Origin: Streptomyces spiroverticillatus
GTDB taxonomy: Bacteria > Actinomycetota > Actinomycetes > Streptomycetales > Streptomycetaceae
Length of the DNA stretch: 64,000 nucleotides
Reading direction: 5' to 3'
NCBI GenBank assembly: GCA_014650415.1
Contig: BMUX01000007.1
Span: 187,761 to 251,760, forward strand
Under the pieces are notes generated by a model. It had not been told where the DNA came from. It was given only the letters and a program-made list of their open reading frames with translations, and searched no databases. The position numbers and the translations under genes were made by a program. Of this stretch, positions 1 through 7,700 are shown in pieces. The first letter of the stretch is position 1. Every line of letters starts with the position of its first letter.

Positions 1-359
1 CTTGCACGCCGGGTGCGCGCAGCCGCAGGGCCCTCGGGGCGCCTCCCGGCACCGGGCACGTGAAGCCCGGCCCGCCGGGCCAAGAGGTCCCCAGCCCCGC
101 CCCTTCACCTAAACCCTGCGGGGCAAGAGGGGACCGGTTCCCGTGCAGGCACGTCGTGGCTGGTCGCGCAGTTCCCCGTGCCCCTGAAGGGGCACGGATG
201 AGTGCGCCCGGCACAGGACGTCGCGCCCGCGCGGCGGAGCCGCAAGTCGGTACAGCCCCGTGCCCCTGAAGGGGCACGGATGAGTGCGCCCGGCACAGGA
301 CGTCGCGCCCGCGCGGCGGAGCCGCAAGTCGATACAGCCCCGCGCCCCCGACGGGCGGG
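1..359. other. Non-coding region with hairpins
   Basis: No convincing gene lies here. The open frames in this stretch are repeat-derived and mutually overlapping, without a domain. A GC hairpin (GCCCGG at 65-70 pairing with CCGGGC at 75-80) could end a gene lying to the left. The rest is the tandem repeat annotated separately, sitting immediately downstream of the leftward amidohydrolase stop codon, so it probably acts as its transcription terminator zone. Confidence 0.6.
174..337. repeat. Two tandem 82-bp copies with hairpins
   Basis: Two adjacent 82-bp units (174-255 and 256-337) are identical except for about one base near the end of each. Each unit carries a 10-bp perfect hairpin (CCGTGCCCCT at 176-185 with AGGGGCACGG at 188-197; second copy at 258-279) followed by a GCGGCGGAGCCGC stem. 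Hairpins of this composition are common between Streptomyces genes and likely terminate transcription from the amidohydrolase on the minus strand. A third partial unit starts at 338. Confidence 0.8.
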
Positions 360-1505
360 TCAGGGGGTGCGGTGGGTGGCCAGGTCGGAGGCGGTCCAGG
401 CCAGGGAGAGGGCGCCCTCCAGCATCGTGCGTTCGGCCGCAGGCGTCGCTGCCGCCGCGGTGAATTCCGGCTGGTGGGGGCCGCAGGACGAGGCGCCGAT
501 GTTCAGGACGGGGTGGATGGAAGGGACCGCGTGGGAGACGTTTCCCATGTCGGTGGAGGCGAAGGGCCCCCGCACCTCCGGCTCCGGGCGGCCCACGGCG
601 CGCGCGTTCGCCGTCCAGAGGGCGACCAGTTCCGGGTCGGAGCGGAAGTCGAGGTAGTCGGGGGAGGGCTGGGCGAGGGTCACCTCGCAGCCCGTCGCCA
701 GGGCGCCCGCGCGGAAGCAGTTCTCGACACGGGCACGGAGGGTGTCCAGTTCAGCGGCGGAAGGGGTGCGGAGTGCGTACGCGGCGTGGGCGGATTCCGG
801 GATGGCGTTGAGGGCCGTGCCCGCCGAGGTCGTGATGCCGTGGACCTTCCACTCTGCGGGCAGCTGCTGGCGGAGCAGGCCGAGGGCGACCTGGGCGACC
901 GTGAGCGCGTCCGCCGCGTTGCGGCCGTCCTCGGGGTTCATCGCGGCGTGCGCCGACTTGCCGGTGTAGGTGATGTCGAGTGAGCCCATGGCGTAGGAGT
1001 GGAAGTCCGCCACGTCGAAGGGGCAGGGGTGGATCATCATCGCCGCGTCCACGCCGTCGAACGCACCGGCGGAGAGGAGGAGGGCCTTGCCGCCGCCACT
1101 CTCCTCGGCCGGGGTGCCCAATACCCGTACGGTCAGGCCGAGTTCGTCCGCGAAGGGGGCGAGGGCGAGTGCCGCGCCCACCCCCGCCGCCGCGATCAGG
1201 TTGTGGCCGCAGGCGTGGCCGAGCCCGGGCAGCGCGTCGTACTCGCAGGCCAGCGCCACCGTCACCGGGCCCGAGCCGACCGTCGCCTCGAAGGCGGTGG
1301 GGAGGCCGTACGCGGGCGCGGTGACCGCGAAGCCGTGGGTGCGTAGGAGGTCCGTGCACCACGCCGCCGCCCGGTGTTCCTCGAAGGCGGTCTCCGGGTG
1401 TGCGTGGATGCGGCGGCTCAGGGTCGTCAGTTCGGTGGCGACCTCGTCGAGCCGCTTTCGTATGCCGGACTTGATGGTGTTGTCGTCCGTCGTGGGGTTC
1501 GTCAT
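360..1505 (-). CDS. M20 family amidohydrolase
   Basis: A 381-residue metal-dependent amidohydrolase of the M20D (aminoacylase/IAA-amino-acid hydrolase-like) type, expected to hydrolyse an N-acyl or amide bond on a small substrate in the cytoplasm. The metal site is visible: the GHACGHN block near residue 100, the PAEESGGG block near 135 supplying the acidic residues, an HPCP segment, and the family-typical YTGKSAHAA motif opening the lid domain. No signal peptide is seen. The ATG is preceded by AGGAG seven bases upstream, which fixes the start. The gene stands alone, divergent from the NB-ARC gene, and its stop is followed by tandem hairpins. The substrate cannot be told from sequence. Confidence 0.9.
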   Translation of the reverse strand: MTNPTTDDNTIKSGIRKRLDEVATELTTLSRRIHAHPETAFEEHRAAAWCTDLLRTHGFAVTAPAYGLPTAFEATVGSGPVTVALACEYDALPGLGHACGHNLIAAAGVGAALALAPFADELGLTVRVLGTPAEESGGGKALLLSAGAFDGVDAAMMIHPCPFDVADFHSYAMGSLDITYTGKSAHAAMNPEDGRNAADALTVAQVALGLLRQQLPAEWKVHGITTSAGTALNAIPESAHAAYALRTPSAAELDTLRARVENCFRAGALATGCEVTLAQPSPDYLDFRSDPELVALWTANARAVGRPEPEVRGPFASTDMGNVSHAVPSIHPVLNIGASSCGPHQPEFTAAAATPAAERTMLEGALSLAWTASDLATHRTP

Positions 1506-1675
1506 CTGTCGGCTCCTGACCTGCGCCCTTTTGTTTCACTGTCACCCTACGGCCGTCCGGAGGGGTGATCGCGGGACTGCCGTCCGGGGAGGGTGTTGTG
1601 TGGGCCACTCCTGTCGATACGGTTGATTCCGCGGCGACGCGAGACGTGACGACGGTGACGACGGGGGAGTGCAGG

Positions 1676-3853
1676 ATGCTCGATCTCATCTCGGTGGGGG
1701 CCATTTCGACCGTGCTCGGCGCGGTCGCCTCGGGCACGGCCTCGGAGGCGGGCAAGTGGGTCTGGCAGTCGGCCGGTTCGCTGGTGCAGCGCATCCTGGG
1801 GCGGGAGGTCGCGGCACCCGTCGATCAGCGTCAAGTGGAGCTGATGGCAGCCGAGTTGTACGAGGCGATGCGGCGCGATCCCGGACTCGTCCGGGACTGG
1901 GACGTCTTCGCGGGCACCGTGCGACGGGCCGCCGGTGCCCGGTCCGTCCCCCGACTCCCCGCCGCCTCACGGCACTTCGTGAACCGGCAGCGCGTACTGA
2001 AGGAGCTGGACGAGGAAGCCGGCCGCAGGACGGACGGGCGGCCCAAGGTGGCCCTCCTGCACGGGCCCGAAGGCATCGGCACCACCGAGATCGCCTGGTG
2101 CTGGGGCGGCCGGGAGGCCGCACGCCGGTTCAAGGACGGGCAGGTGTACGTGGATCTGCGCGGTGGGCCGGACGGGGTGATGAGCGCCGGGGCCGCCCTG
2201 CGGGAGGCGTTCCGTCAACTCGGGGTCTCCGAGGAGGAGATACCGCCCTCCGAGCTGCACCGTGCCGAGTTCTTCCGCCGCTGCGTCGCCGACCTGGCCC
2301 TGCTCGTCGTACTCGACCACGCCTCGCACGCAGCCCAGGTGCTCCCTCTGATCGCCACCGCGCCGGGCGTGGTCACCGTGGTGACCGCCCGCGATCCGCT
2401 GCTGCGGCTGCCCGCCCGGCGGATCCCGGTCGGACCGCTCGCCGAGAAGTACGTCCGCAGGCTCCTGGAGGAGACGGCGGGCCGCCCGGCCCTCGACGCC
2501 GCACGCGCCCTGCTGCCCTCGGTGATCGCCGACTGCGGCGGCTCGCCCTACGCGGTCCTGGCCGCCGCACCCCGGCTGGCGCACGTACCGCAACCCCGCA
2601 CGGAGAGGACGCAGTTACCCGCCATGACCGAACGCGACGCCGTCCGCACCGCCATCGACCACGCCTACCAGTCCCTCGACCCCGTCACCGCCCGCGTCCA
2701 CCGGCTCACCGCCCTGCGCCCCTGGCCCGCCGTCACCACCGGCCTGGCCGCCCGCGCGGCCAACCTCGCCACCCCCGACGCGGCCCGCGCCCTCGACGTA
2801 CTCGCCGAGAACCGGCTCCTCGACACCACCCCGCAGGGGCACCACCGGCACCGGCCCTCCGTGCGCGCCCTGGCCGAGCAGGCCGCCGCGCGGGAGGACG
2901 GTCCGGCCGTGTGCTCGGCGGCCGTCGGGCGCGTGCTCGACGGGTATCTGCACTTCGCCGAGCCGACCGCCCGCGCCGCCCTGCCGCAGAGCTGGCGCTC
3001 GCCCCAACCGCGCGACAGCGACGAGGTGTTGACGTACGAGGGCCCGGGCGAGGCCCTCGCCGCGCTCGCCGCCGAGACCGCCAACCTGATGGAAGCGGTC
3101 GCCGCCGCCGACGAGTTCGGCCGGCCCGAGACCGTGTGCAGGCTGGTCCGCGCCCTGTGGCCGGTGCAGCTGAAGGCGGGGCAGCTGGACGTCGTCCTGC
3201 CGGCCCTGCACACCGGCGCCGCCACCGCCGACGCGCACTTCCCCGGCACCCGTATCGCCGGGATGATGCACGCCCACCTCGGCTTCGCCCTCACCGCGCT
3301 CGAACGGTACGACGAGGCCGAGCGCTCCCTCCGGGCCGCCGCCCGCGACGAGAGCGCCGCCGGTCACGTCCGGGGGCACGCCTCCGCCGTCGAGGGGCTG
3401 GGGCTGCTGCGGCTCGCGCAGTGGCGGTGGGAGGAGGCGTACGTACTCTTCGAGCAGGTGGAGGGCTTGTACGCGGCCATCGGCCCCGGTGACGAGGGTG
3501 CCGCCGACCTGCCGCGCGCCCTCGCCCTCCTCGAACGCCACCGGGGCCGCGCGCTCACCGGGCTGGGCCGCACCGACGAGGCCCGTGAGCGGCTCGGCGC
3601 GGCGGTGGCGTACTTCCGGTCCGGCGGCGACCCGTACAACATGGCGCGCGCACTGACCGACCTCGCCCGTACGCACGTGGACGGCACCCGGCGGGCGGGC
3701 CCGGCCGCGCAGGCCGCCGCGCTGCCGCTGGTCGACGAGGCGATCGCCGTCCTGGAGGGCGAGCGGGCGGAGCACCACCTGGCCTACCTGCGGCAGCTGC
3801 GTGCGCTGTGCGTCAGCCCCGGAAGTCCTGGAGGGGGTCCGGCAGCGGGGTGA
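1676..3853 (+). CDS. NB-ARC/TPR STAND protein, degenerate P-loop
   Basis: A 725-residue STAND-type protein. Residues 1-85 form a short helical, partly hydrophobic N-terminal domain often seen on Streptomyces NB-ARC proteins. The NTPase core follows: the Walker A position reads GPEGIGTTE (130-138), where threonine 136 replaces the invariant lysine, and the Walker B-like LLVVLDH puts Asp at 214. From about residue 430 to the end are helical TPR-like repeats, the usual sensor or scaffold part. ATG 1676 is chosen over the in-frame ATC/GTG codons upstream because GGGGGAG lies nine bases before it. A TTA leucine codon occurs at 2615-2617, implying dependence on the bldA tRNA. The 3' end overlaps the convergent gene by 41 bp. 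Function is unknown; regulation or defence are both possible. Confidence 0.85.
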   Translation: MLDLISVGAISTVLGAVASGTASEAGKWVWQSAGSLVQRILGREVAAPVDQRQVELMAAELYEAMRRDPGLVRDWDVFAGTVRRAAGARSVPRLPAASRHFVNRQRVLKELDEEAGRRTDGRPKVALLHGPEGIGTTEIAWCWGGREAARRFKDGQVYVDLRGGPDGVMSAGAALREAFRQLGVSEEEIPPSELHRAEFFRRCVADLALLVVLDHASHAAQVLPLIATAPGVVTVVTARDPLLRLPARRIPVGPLAEKYVRRLLEETAGRPALDAARALLPSVIADCGGSPYAVLAAAPRLAHVPQPRTERTQLPAMTERDAVRTAIDHAYQSLDPVTARVHRLTALRPWPAVTTGLAARAANLATPDAARALDVLAENRLLDTTPQGHHRHRPSVRALAEQAAAREDGPAVCSAAVGRVLDGYLHFAEPTARAALPQSWRSPQPRDSDEVLTYEGPGEALAALAAETANLMEAVAAADEFGRPETVCRLVRALWPVQLKAGQLDVVLPALHTGAATADAHFPGTRIAGMMHAHLGFALTALERYDEAERSLRAAARDESAAGHVRGHASAVEGLGLLRLAQWRWEEAYVLFEQVEGLYAAIGPGDEGAADLPRALALLERHRGRALTGLGRTDEARERLGAAVAYFRSGGDPYNMARALTDLARTHVDGTRRAGPAAQAAALPLVDEAIAVLEGERAEHHLAYLRQLRALCVSPGSPGGGPAAG

Positions 3854-5609
3854 CCGTCACGGCGTGAACGGCGGAGCCGGTCCGTACGGTCAGGCCGCTC
3901 ACCGGCTCCGGGCCGTCCGCCAGGACCGCGTACAGGGCGGACGCGTACAGCGCCGGGTCGGCCCCCAACGTGCCCGTGAGGTGGAGGAGGGCGCCCTCGC
4001 GGGTGCGGACCGTGCAGGTGGTCGGCCCGGTGACGTACGCGGCCATCGCGCACTGCGGAAAGCGGGCGAGGACCTCGGCCGTCCAGCGGGCGGGGCCGCC
4101 GAAGCGCGGGTCGTCGGCCGCGTTCGTACGGTGGATGACGTCGGCCAGCGCGAGCCGCCCGCGGTCGCGGGTGTCCTCGTGCACGGCCGAGTGGACCTCG
4201 CCGCGCACCTCGGGGGCCGTGCGCGGGTCGGGGTAGCGGGTCACCGAGATCTCCCCGGAGGGTGCGCGGGTGGTCACCACGTGCAGGGGTGCGGTGAGGG
4301 GGTGGGGCTCGATCGTCTCGGCCAGCAGTGGCTCCGGAAGTGCAGGTCCGGTCGGCTCGGGGTGGCCCATGAGGTTGTAGAAGAGCTGTCGCAGGAGCGC
4401 GGCGGACCGGCCGGGGACGGACGTGACGAACTCCGCTGCCTCCGTGAACGGGCGGTGTGCGGCGATGAGTTGGTCGAGCTGCGGTACGAGGGGTGCGTAC
4501 GCATCGAGGCGCGGCGCGTGCGTCACGAAGTCCGCGACCGGGGAGTCCGGGGCGAGCCCGGCGAGCGGGGCCGCGCCCAGCAGCACGGGAGTGCCGAGGG
4601 CGGCGGCGTAGAACGAGACCGCGCCGTGGTCGCCGATCACCGCGTCGGCGGCGAGCAGCGCCTGCCGCCAGTGGTGCAGCGGGTCGACGAGGATCAGGCC
4701 CGCCCGGCGGGCCCGGTCCAGCCAGGCGCGGATCTGGCCGGGGCCGTGACCGGCCCAGATGTTCGGATGCAGGACGGCGGCGACCCGGTACTCGTCGGCG
4801 GGCAGCTCCGAGGCCAGCCGGGGGAGCAGGACGGGCAGCAGGTCCTCGTCGCCCCCGTCGCCGAACAGGGACTCGGGGTTCCAGGTGGAGTTGACGACGA
4901 TCAGCCGCTGGTGCGGTTGCACCCCGAGCGCGTTGCGGAAGCGGTGGCGGTACGGGCGGGCCGCCAGCATGCGGTCGAAGCAGGGGTCACCGGCGATGAC
5001 ACCGGTGGGGGCGGCCACGGGGCACGCCTCCTTGAGGCGGTCCAGCTGTTCGGGGTGGGAGAGGACCAGGGCGTCGGCGACGGGGACGCCGTTGTGCAGC
5101 AGCCAGGGGGCGGAGAGGCCGAAGACGGGGGCGGCACAGGCGTGCGGAGGGGCGTCGGGCGAAGGGTGTCCGGTGTCCGGTGTCCGGTGTCCGGTGTCCG
5201 GTGTCCGGTGTCCGGTGTCCGGTGTCGCCAACCTTTTAGTGTAGCCAACCCCGTGCGACAGGATGGCCAACTTCCCCTGAATCAGGTGGAGTTCGCCCCC
5301 GAAGCTCGCGGATATCGCGAGATCGACCGGCGTCGCGAGCGCCTGCGGCCACGACAGCACCGGAACCCCGAGGACGTCCTCCAGCAGTTCCGCGACCCCG
5401 GCCCGGAACGGCGACGAGCCCGGACAGGTCGCCAGCAGCTGCACCCCGGTGTCGTCGTCGAAGAGCGGCGCCACATCCAGCAGCCGGGTCGCGGCCGTCA
5501 CGTTGTGCACCACGAGCAGCACCCGGCGGCAGCGGCCCCGCGTGGCCCAGCGGTCCGCGTCCTCCCCGACCGGCACCCGTATCCAGTCCTCGCGCCCCGG
5601 CCCCGCCAT
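3813..5609 (-). CDS. CDP-glycerol glycerophosphotransferase-like protein
   Basis: A 598-residue soluble protein resembling the actinobacterial proteins annotated as CDP-glycerol glycerophosphotransferase-like. Visible parts are an N-terminal Rossmann-like half (RRVLLVVHNVTAATRLLD), a central segment with VVNSTWNPESLFGD and AAVLHPNIWAGHG, and a second half with the AVIGDHGAVSFYAAALGTPVLL block typical of GT-B transferases, where the donor nucleotide would bind. The ATG at 5609 is used because GGAGGGGG lies just upstream; an open frame extends further but without a ribosome site. Around residues 128-148 an out-of-place TPDTGHR repeat is encoded by a 7-bp tandem repeat (separate entry). The 3' end overlaps the NB-ARC gene convergently. 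Acceptor and true activity are unknown. Confidence 0.75.
   Translation of the reverse strand: MAGPGREDWIRVPVGEDADRWATRGRCRRVLLVVHNVTAATRLLDVAPLFDDDTGVQLLATCPGSSPFRAGVAELLEDVLGVPVLSWPQALATPVDLAISASFGGELHLIQGKLAILSHGVGYTKRLATPDTGHRTPDTGHRTPDTGHPSPDAPPHACAAPVFGLSAPWLLHNGVPVADALVLSHPEQLDRLKEACPVAAPTGVIAGDPCFDRMLAARPYRHRFRNALGVQPHQRLIVVNSTWNPESLFGDGGDEDLLPVLLPRLASELPADEYRVAAVLHPNIWAGHGPGQIRAWLDRARRAGLILVDPLHHWRQALLAADAVIGDHGAVSFYAAALGTPVLLGAAPLAGLAPDSPVADFVTHAPRLDAYAPLVPQLDQLIAAHRPFTEAAEFVTSVPGRSAALLRQLFYNLMGHPEPTGPALPEPLLAETIEPHPLTAPLHVVTTRAPSGEISVTRYPDPRTAPEVRGEVHSAVHEDTRDRGRLALADVIHRTNAADDPRFGGPARWTAEVLARFPQCAMAAYVTGPTTCTVRTREGALLHLTGTLGADPALYASALYAVLADGPEPVSGLTVRTGSAVHAVTVTPLPDPLQDFRG
5166..5226. 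repeat. Heptanucleotide tandem repeat inside a gene
   Basis: Eight perfect copies of GTGTCCG (plus strand) plus five bases of a ninth, all within the coding region of the CDP-glycerol-transferase-like gene. Because the unit is seven bases, three units (21 bp) encode one TPDTGHR heptapeptide and every reading frame through the array is open, yielding the same heptapeptide in shifted register. Gain or loss of one or two units shifts the downstream frame; three units restore it. Confidence 0.97.
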
Positions 5610-5756
5610 GCGCTGCCCCCTCCTGCGTCCCGTGCTCCGTGACCGGCCACGATATCCAGCCGGGTCCGGACGCCGCGCACCCCCACCCGTACGGCCCCCG
5701 GAACAACCGGATCCGACCGCCGCCTCACACTTCAACCGCCCACGTCGTCAACCCTG

Positions 5757-5785
5757 TTGGATCTGTATGGCGACGCGCCTACTCT
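5757..5785 (+). promoter_or_regulatory. Candidate promoter of qcrB
   Basis: TTGGAT at 5757-5762 and TACTCT at 5780-5785 are separated by exactly 17 bases and end 24 bases before the qcrB ATG, a good match to the housekeeping HrdB-type -35/-10 layout. Inferred from sequence only. Confidence 0.5.
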
Positions 5786-5809
5786 GAGAGGTCCGTATGA
5801 GGGGGTCGT

Positions 5810-7516
5810 ATGAGCAGCATCAGCGGCAGCGGACTCACCCAAGGCGACAGTGCGAGGCCAGGACCGCCCGGCAAGGGCGAGAAACTGGCCGACTGGGCGG
5901 ACGGCCGGCTCGGGCTCTACCCGATGGCCAGGGCCAACCTGCGGAAGATCTTCCCGGACCACTGGTCCTTCATGTTCGGCGAGATCTGCCTCTACAGCTT
6001 CCTGATCATCATCCTCACCGGCATCTACCTCACCCTCTTCTTCGAGCCCAGCTCCGCGGAGGTCGTCTACCACGGGTCGTACGTCCCGCTCAACGGCGTC
6101 CCGATGACCCGGGCCTTCGAGTCCACCCTCGACATCAGCTTCGAGGTGCGCGGCGGGCTGCTGATCCGGCAGATCCACCACTGGGCGGCGCTGGTCTTCG
6201 TCGCCGCGATGCTCGTGCACATGATGCGGGTCTTCTTCACCGGCGCCTTCCGCAAGCCGCGCGAGGTGAACTGGCTCATCGGGTGGACGCTGCTGATGCT
6301 CGCCCTGATCACCGGGCTGACCGGGTACTCGCTGCCGGACGACCTGCTCTCCGGCACCGGGCTGCGGTTCGCGCACGGGGCGATTCTGTCGGTGCCGATC
6401 GTGGGGACGTATCTCGCGTTCTTCCTGTTCGGCGGCGAGTTCCCCGGTGACGACATCATCGCCCGGCTCTATCCGGTGCACATCCTGCTGCTGCCCGGGA
6501 TCATGCTGGGGCTCGTCGTCGCCCATCTGATCCTGGTCTTCTACCACAAGCACACGCAGTTCGCGGGGCCCGGAAGGACCGAGAAGAACGTCGTCGGCGC
6601 ACCCTTCATGCCCGTCTACATCGCCAAGGCCGGCGGCTTCTTCTTCCTGGTCTTCGGCGTGCTCGCGATCATGGGCGCGGTCGTCACCATCAACCCGGTC
6701 TGGGCGCTCGGCCCCTACCGCCCCGACCTCGTGTCCACCGGCGCCCAGCCCGACTGGTACCTCGGCTTCTCCGAGGGGCTGATCCGGGTGATGCCCAGCT
6801 GGGAGATCAACGCCTGGGGGCACACGCTCCAACTCGGCGTCTTCATCCCCTTCACGCTCTTCCCGCTGATCATGATGGCCATCGCGGTCTATCCGTTCAT
6901 CGAGGCCTGGGTGACCGGCGACAAGCGCGAGCACCACATCGCGCAGCGCCCGCGCAACGCCCCCACCCGCACCGGCCTCGGCGCGGCCTGGCTGTCGCTG
7001 TACGCGGTGCTGCTGATCGGTGGCGGCAACGACCTGTGGGCCACCCACTTCCACCTCTCCATCAACGCCATCACCTGGTTCGTGCGCATCGGCGTCTTCG
7101 TGGTGCCCGCGCTGGTCTTCGTGATCACCCGCCGGGTCTGTCAGGGGCTCGAACTCCGCGACAGCGAGAAGGCGTTGCACGGGCGGGAGAGCGGCACGCT
7201 CAAGCGGCTGCCGCACGGCGAGTTCGTCGAGGTGCACACCCCGCTCTCGCAGGCCGAACTGCACACCCTCACCGCGCACGAGCAGCCGGTGCCCTTCGAG
7301 GTCGGCCCCGAGGTCGACGCCAACGGTGTGCGCAGGCCCGTCCGGCGCTCCGACCGGCTGCGCGCGCGGCTGGCGAAGGCGATGTACGGGCCGGGCACGT
7401 TCGTACCGAAGCCGACGGCGGAGGAGTACCGGCGGGCGCTGACGAACGGGCACGGCGGCGGGCACGGCGGGCCCGGCGACCACGGGGAGCAGGCGGAGGA
7501 GTCGCAGCGTCGTTGA
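5810..7516 (+). CDS. qcrB: Cytochrome bc1 complex cytochrome b subunit, orphan copy
   Basis: A 568-residue cytochrome b of the actinobacterial menaquinol:cytochrome c reductase. About eight to nine membrane helices are apparent. Haem ligands can be placed: His123 and His137 in helix B (13 between) and His224 and His239 in helix D (14 between, the spacing of b6f/actinobacterial types). The quinol-oxidation loop carries PDWYLGF in place of the classic PEWY, as is normal for actinobacteria. A long cytoplasmic tail ends in a His/Gly-rich segment. GAGGGGG precedes the ATG. No qcrA, qcrC or cta genes adjoin it; a promoter lies upstream and a strong terminator follows, so it is a single-gene unit. 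It is probably a second, paralogous qcrB, perhaps used under special conditions. Confidence 0.93.
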   Translation: MSSISGSGLTQGDSARPGPPGKGEKLADWADGRLGLYPMARANLRKIFPDHWSFMFGEICLYSFLIIILTGIYLTLFFEPSSAEVVYHGSYVPLNGVPMTRAFESTLDISFEVRGGLLIRQIHHWAALVFVAAMLVHMMRVFFTGAFRKPREVNWLIGWTLLMLALITGLTGYSLPDDLLSGTGLRFAHGAILSVPIVGTYLAFFLFGGEFPGDDIIARLYPVHILLLPGIMLGLVVAHLILVFYHKHTQFAGPGRTEKNVVGAPFMPVYIAKAGGFFFLVFGVLAIMGAVVTINPVWALGPYRPDLVSTGAQPDWYLGFSEGLIRVMPSWEINAWGHTLQLGVFIPFTLFPLIMMAIAVYPFIEAWVTGDKREHHIAQRPRNAPTRTGLGAAWLSLYAVLLIGGGNDLWATHFHLSINAITWFVRIGVFVVPALVFVITRRVCQGLELRDSEKALHGRESGTLKRLPHGEFVEVHTPLSQAELHTLTAHEQPVPFEVGPEVDANGVRRPVRRSDRLRARLAKAMYGPGTFVPKPTAEEYRRALTNGHGGGHGGPGDHGEQAEESQRR

Positions 7517-7523
7517 GGTGTAC

Positions 7524-7557
7524 GGGTGAGGGGCGGCCGGACGACCGCCCCTCACCC
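7524..7557 (+). terminator. Terminator after qcrB
   Basis: A perfect 13-bp stem (GGGTGAGGGGCGG at 7524-7536 with CCGCCCCTCACCC at 7545-7557) encloses an 8-base loop and begins eight bases after the qcrB stop. There is no U-tract, which is usual for Streptomyces. Confidence 0.85.
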
Positions 7558-7660
7558 GGCGCCTCTGGCTCCCCTGATGTCACAGCAGCGCGTGTACGCC
7601 ACTTTCGGCCATCCCGACCCACGGGCCCTTCCTCCCTCTTGTCATGCTCACGTACCTTGG

Positions 7661-7684
7661 CGCGGTTCCTTGCCGTGAACCGCG
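7661..7684. promoter_or_regulatory. Inverted repeat upstream of the M36 protease
   Basis: CGCGGTTC (7661-7668) and GAACCGCG (7677-7684) form a perfect 8-bp inverted repeat with an 8-base centre, ending 16 bases before the protease start codon and just before its ribosome site. It could be an operator for a dimeric regulator or a 5' leader hairpin; the sequence does not decide. Confidence 0.4.
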
Positions 7685-7700
7685 TATCAGGGGGAGAGCG

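Noticed and set aside
1596..1623. Promoter of the NB-ARC gene (TTGTGT-16-TACGGT)
   Set aside because: Both boxes are poor matches and spacing is 16; the signal is no better than chance in this region.
5161..5230. Short repeats as a CRISPR array
   Set aside because: Units are directly adjacent 7-mers without spacers, and no cas genes are present. The same holds for the 15-, 20-, 24-, 42- and 82-bp repeats elsewhere.
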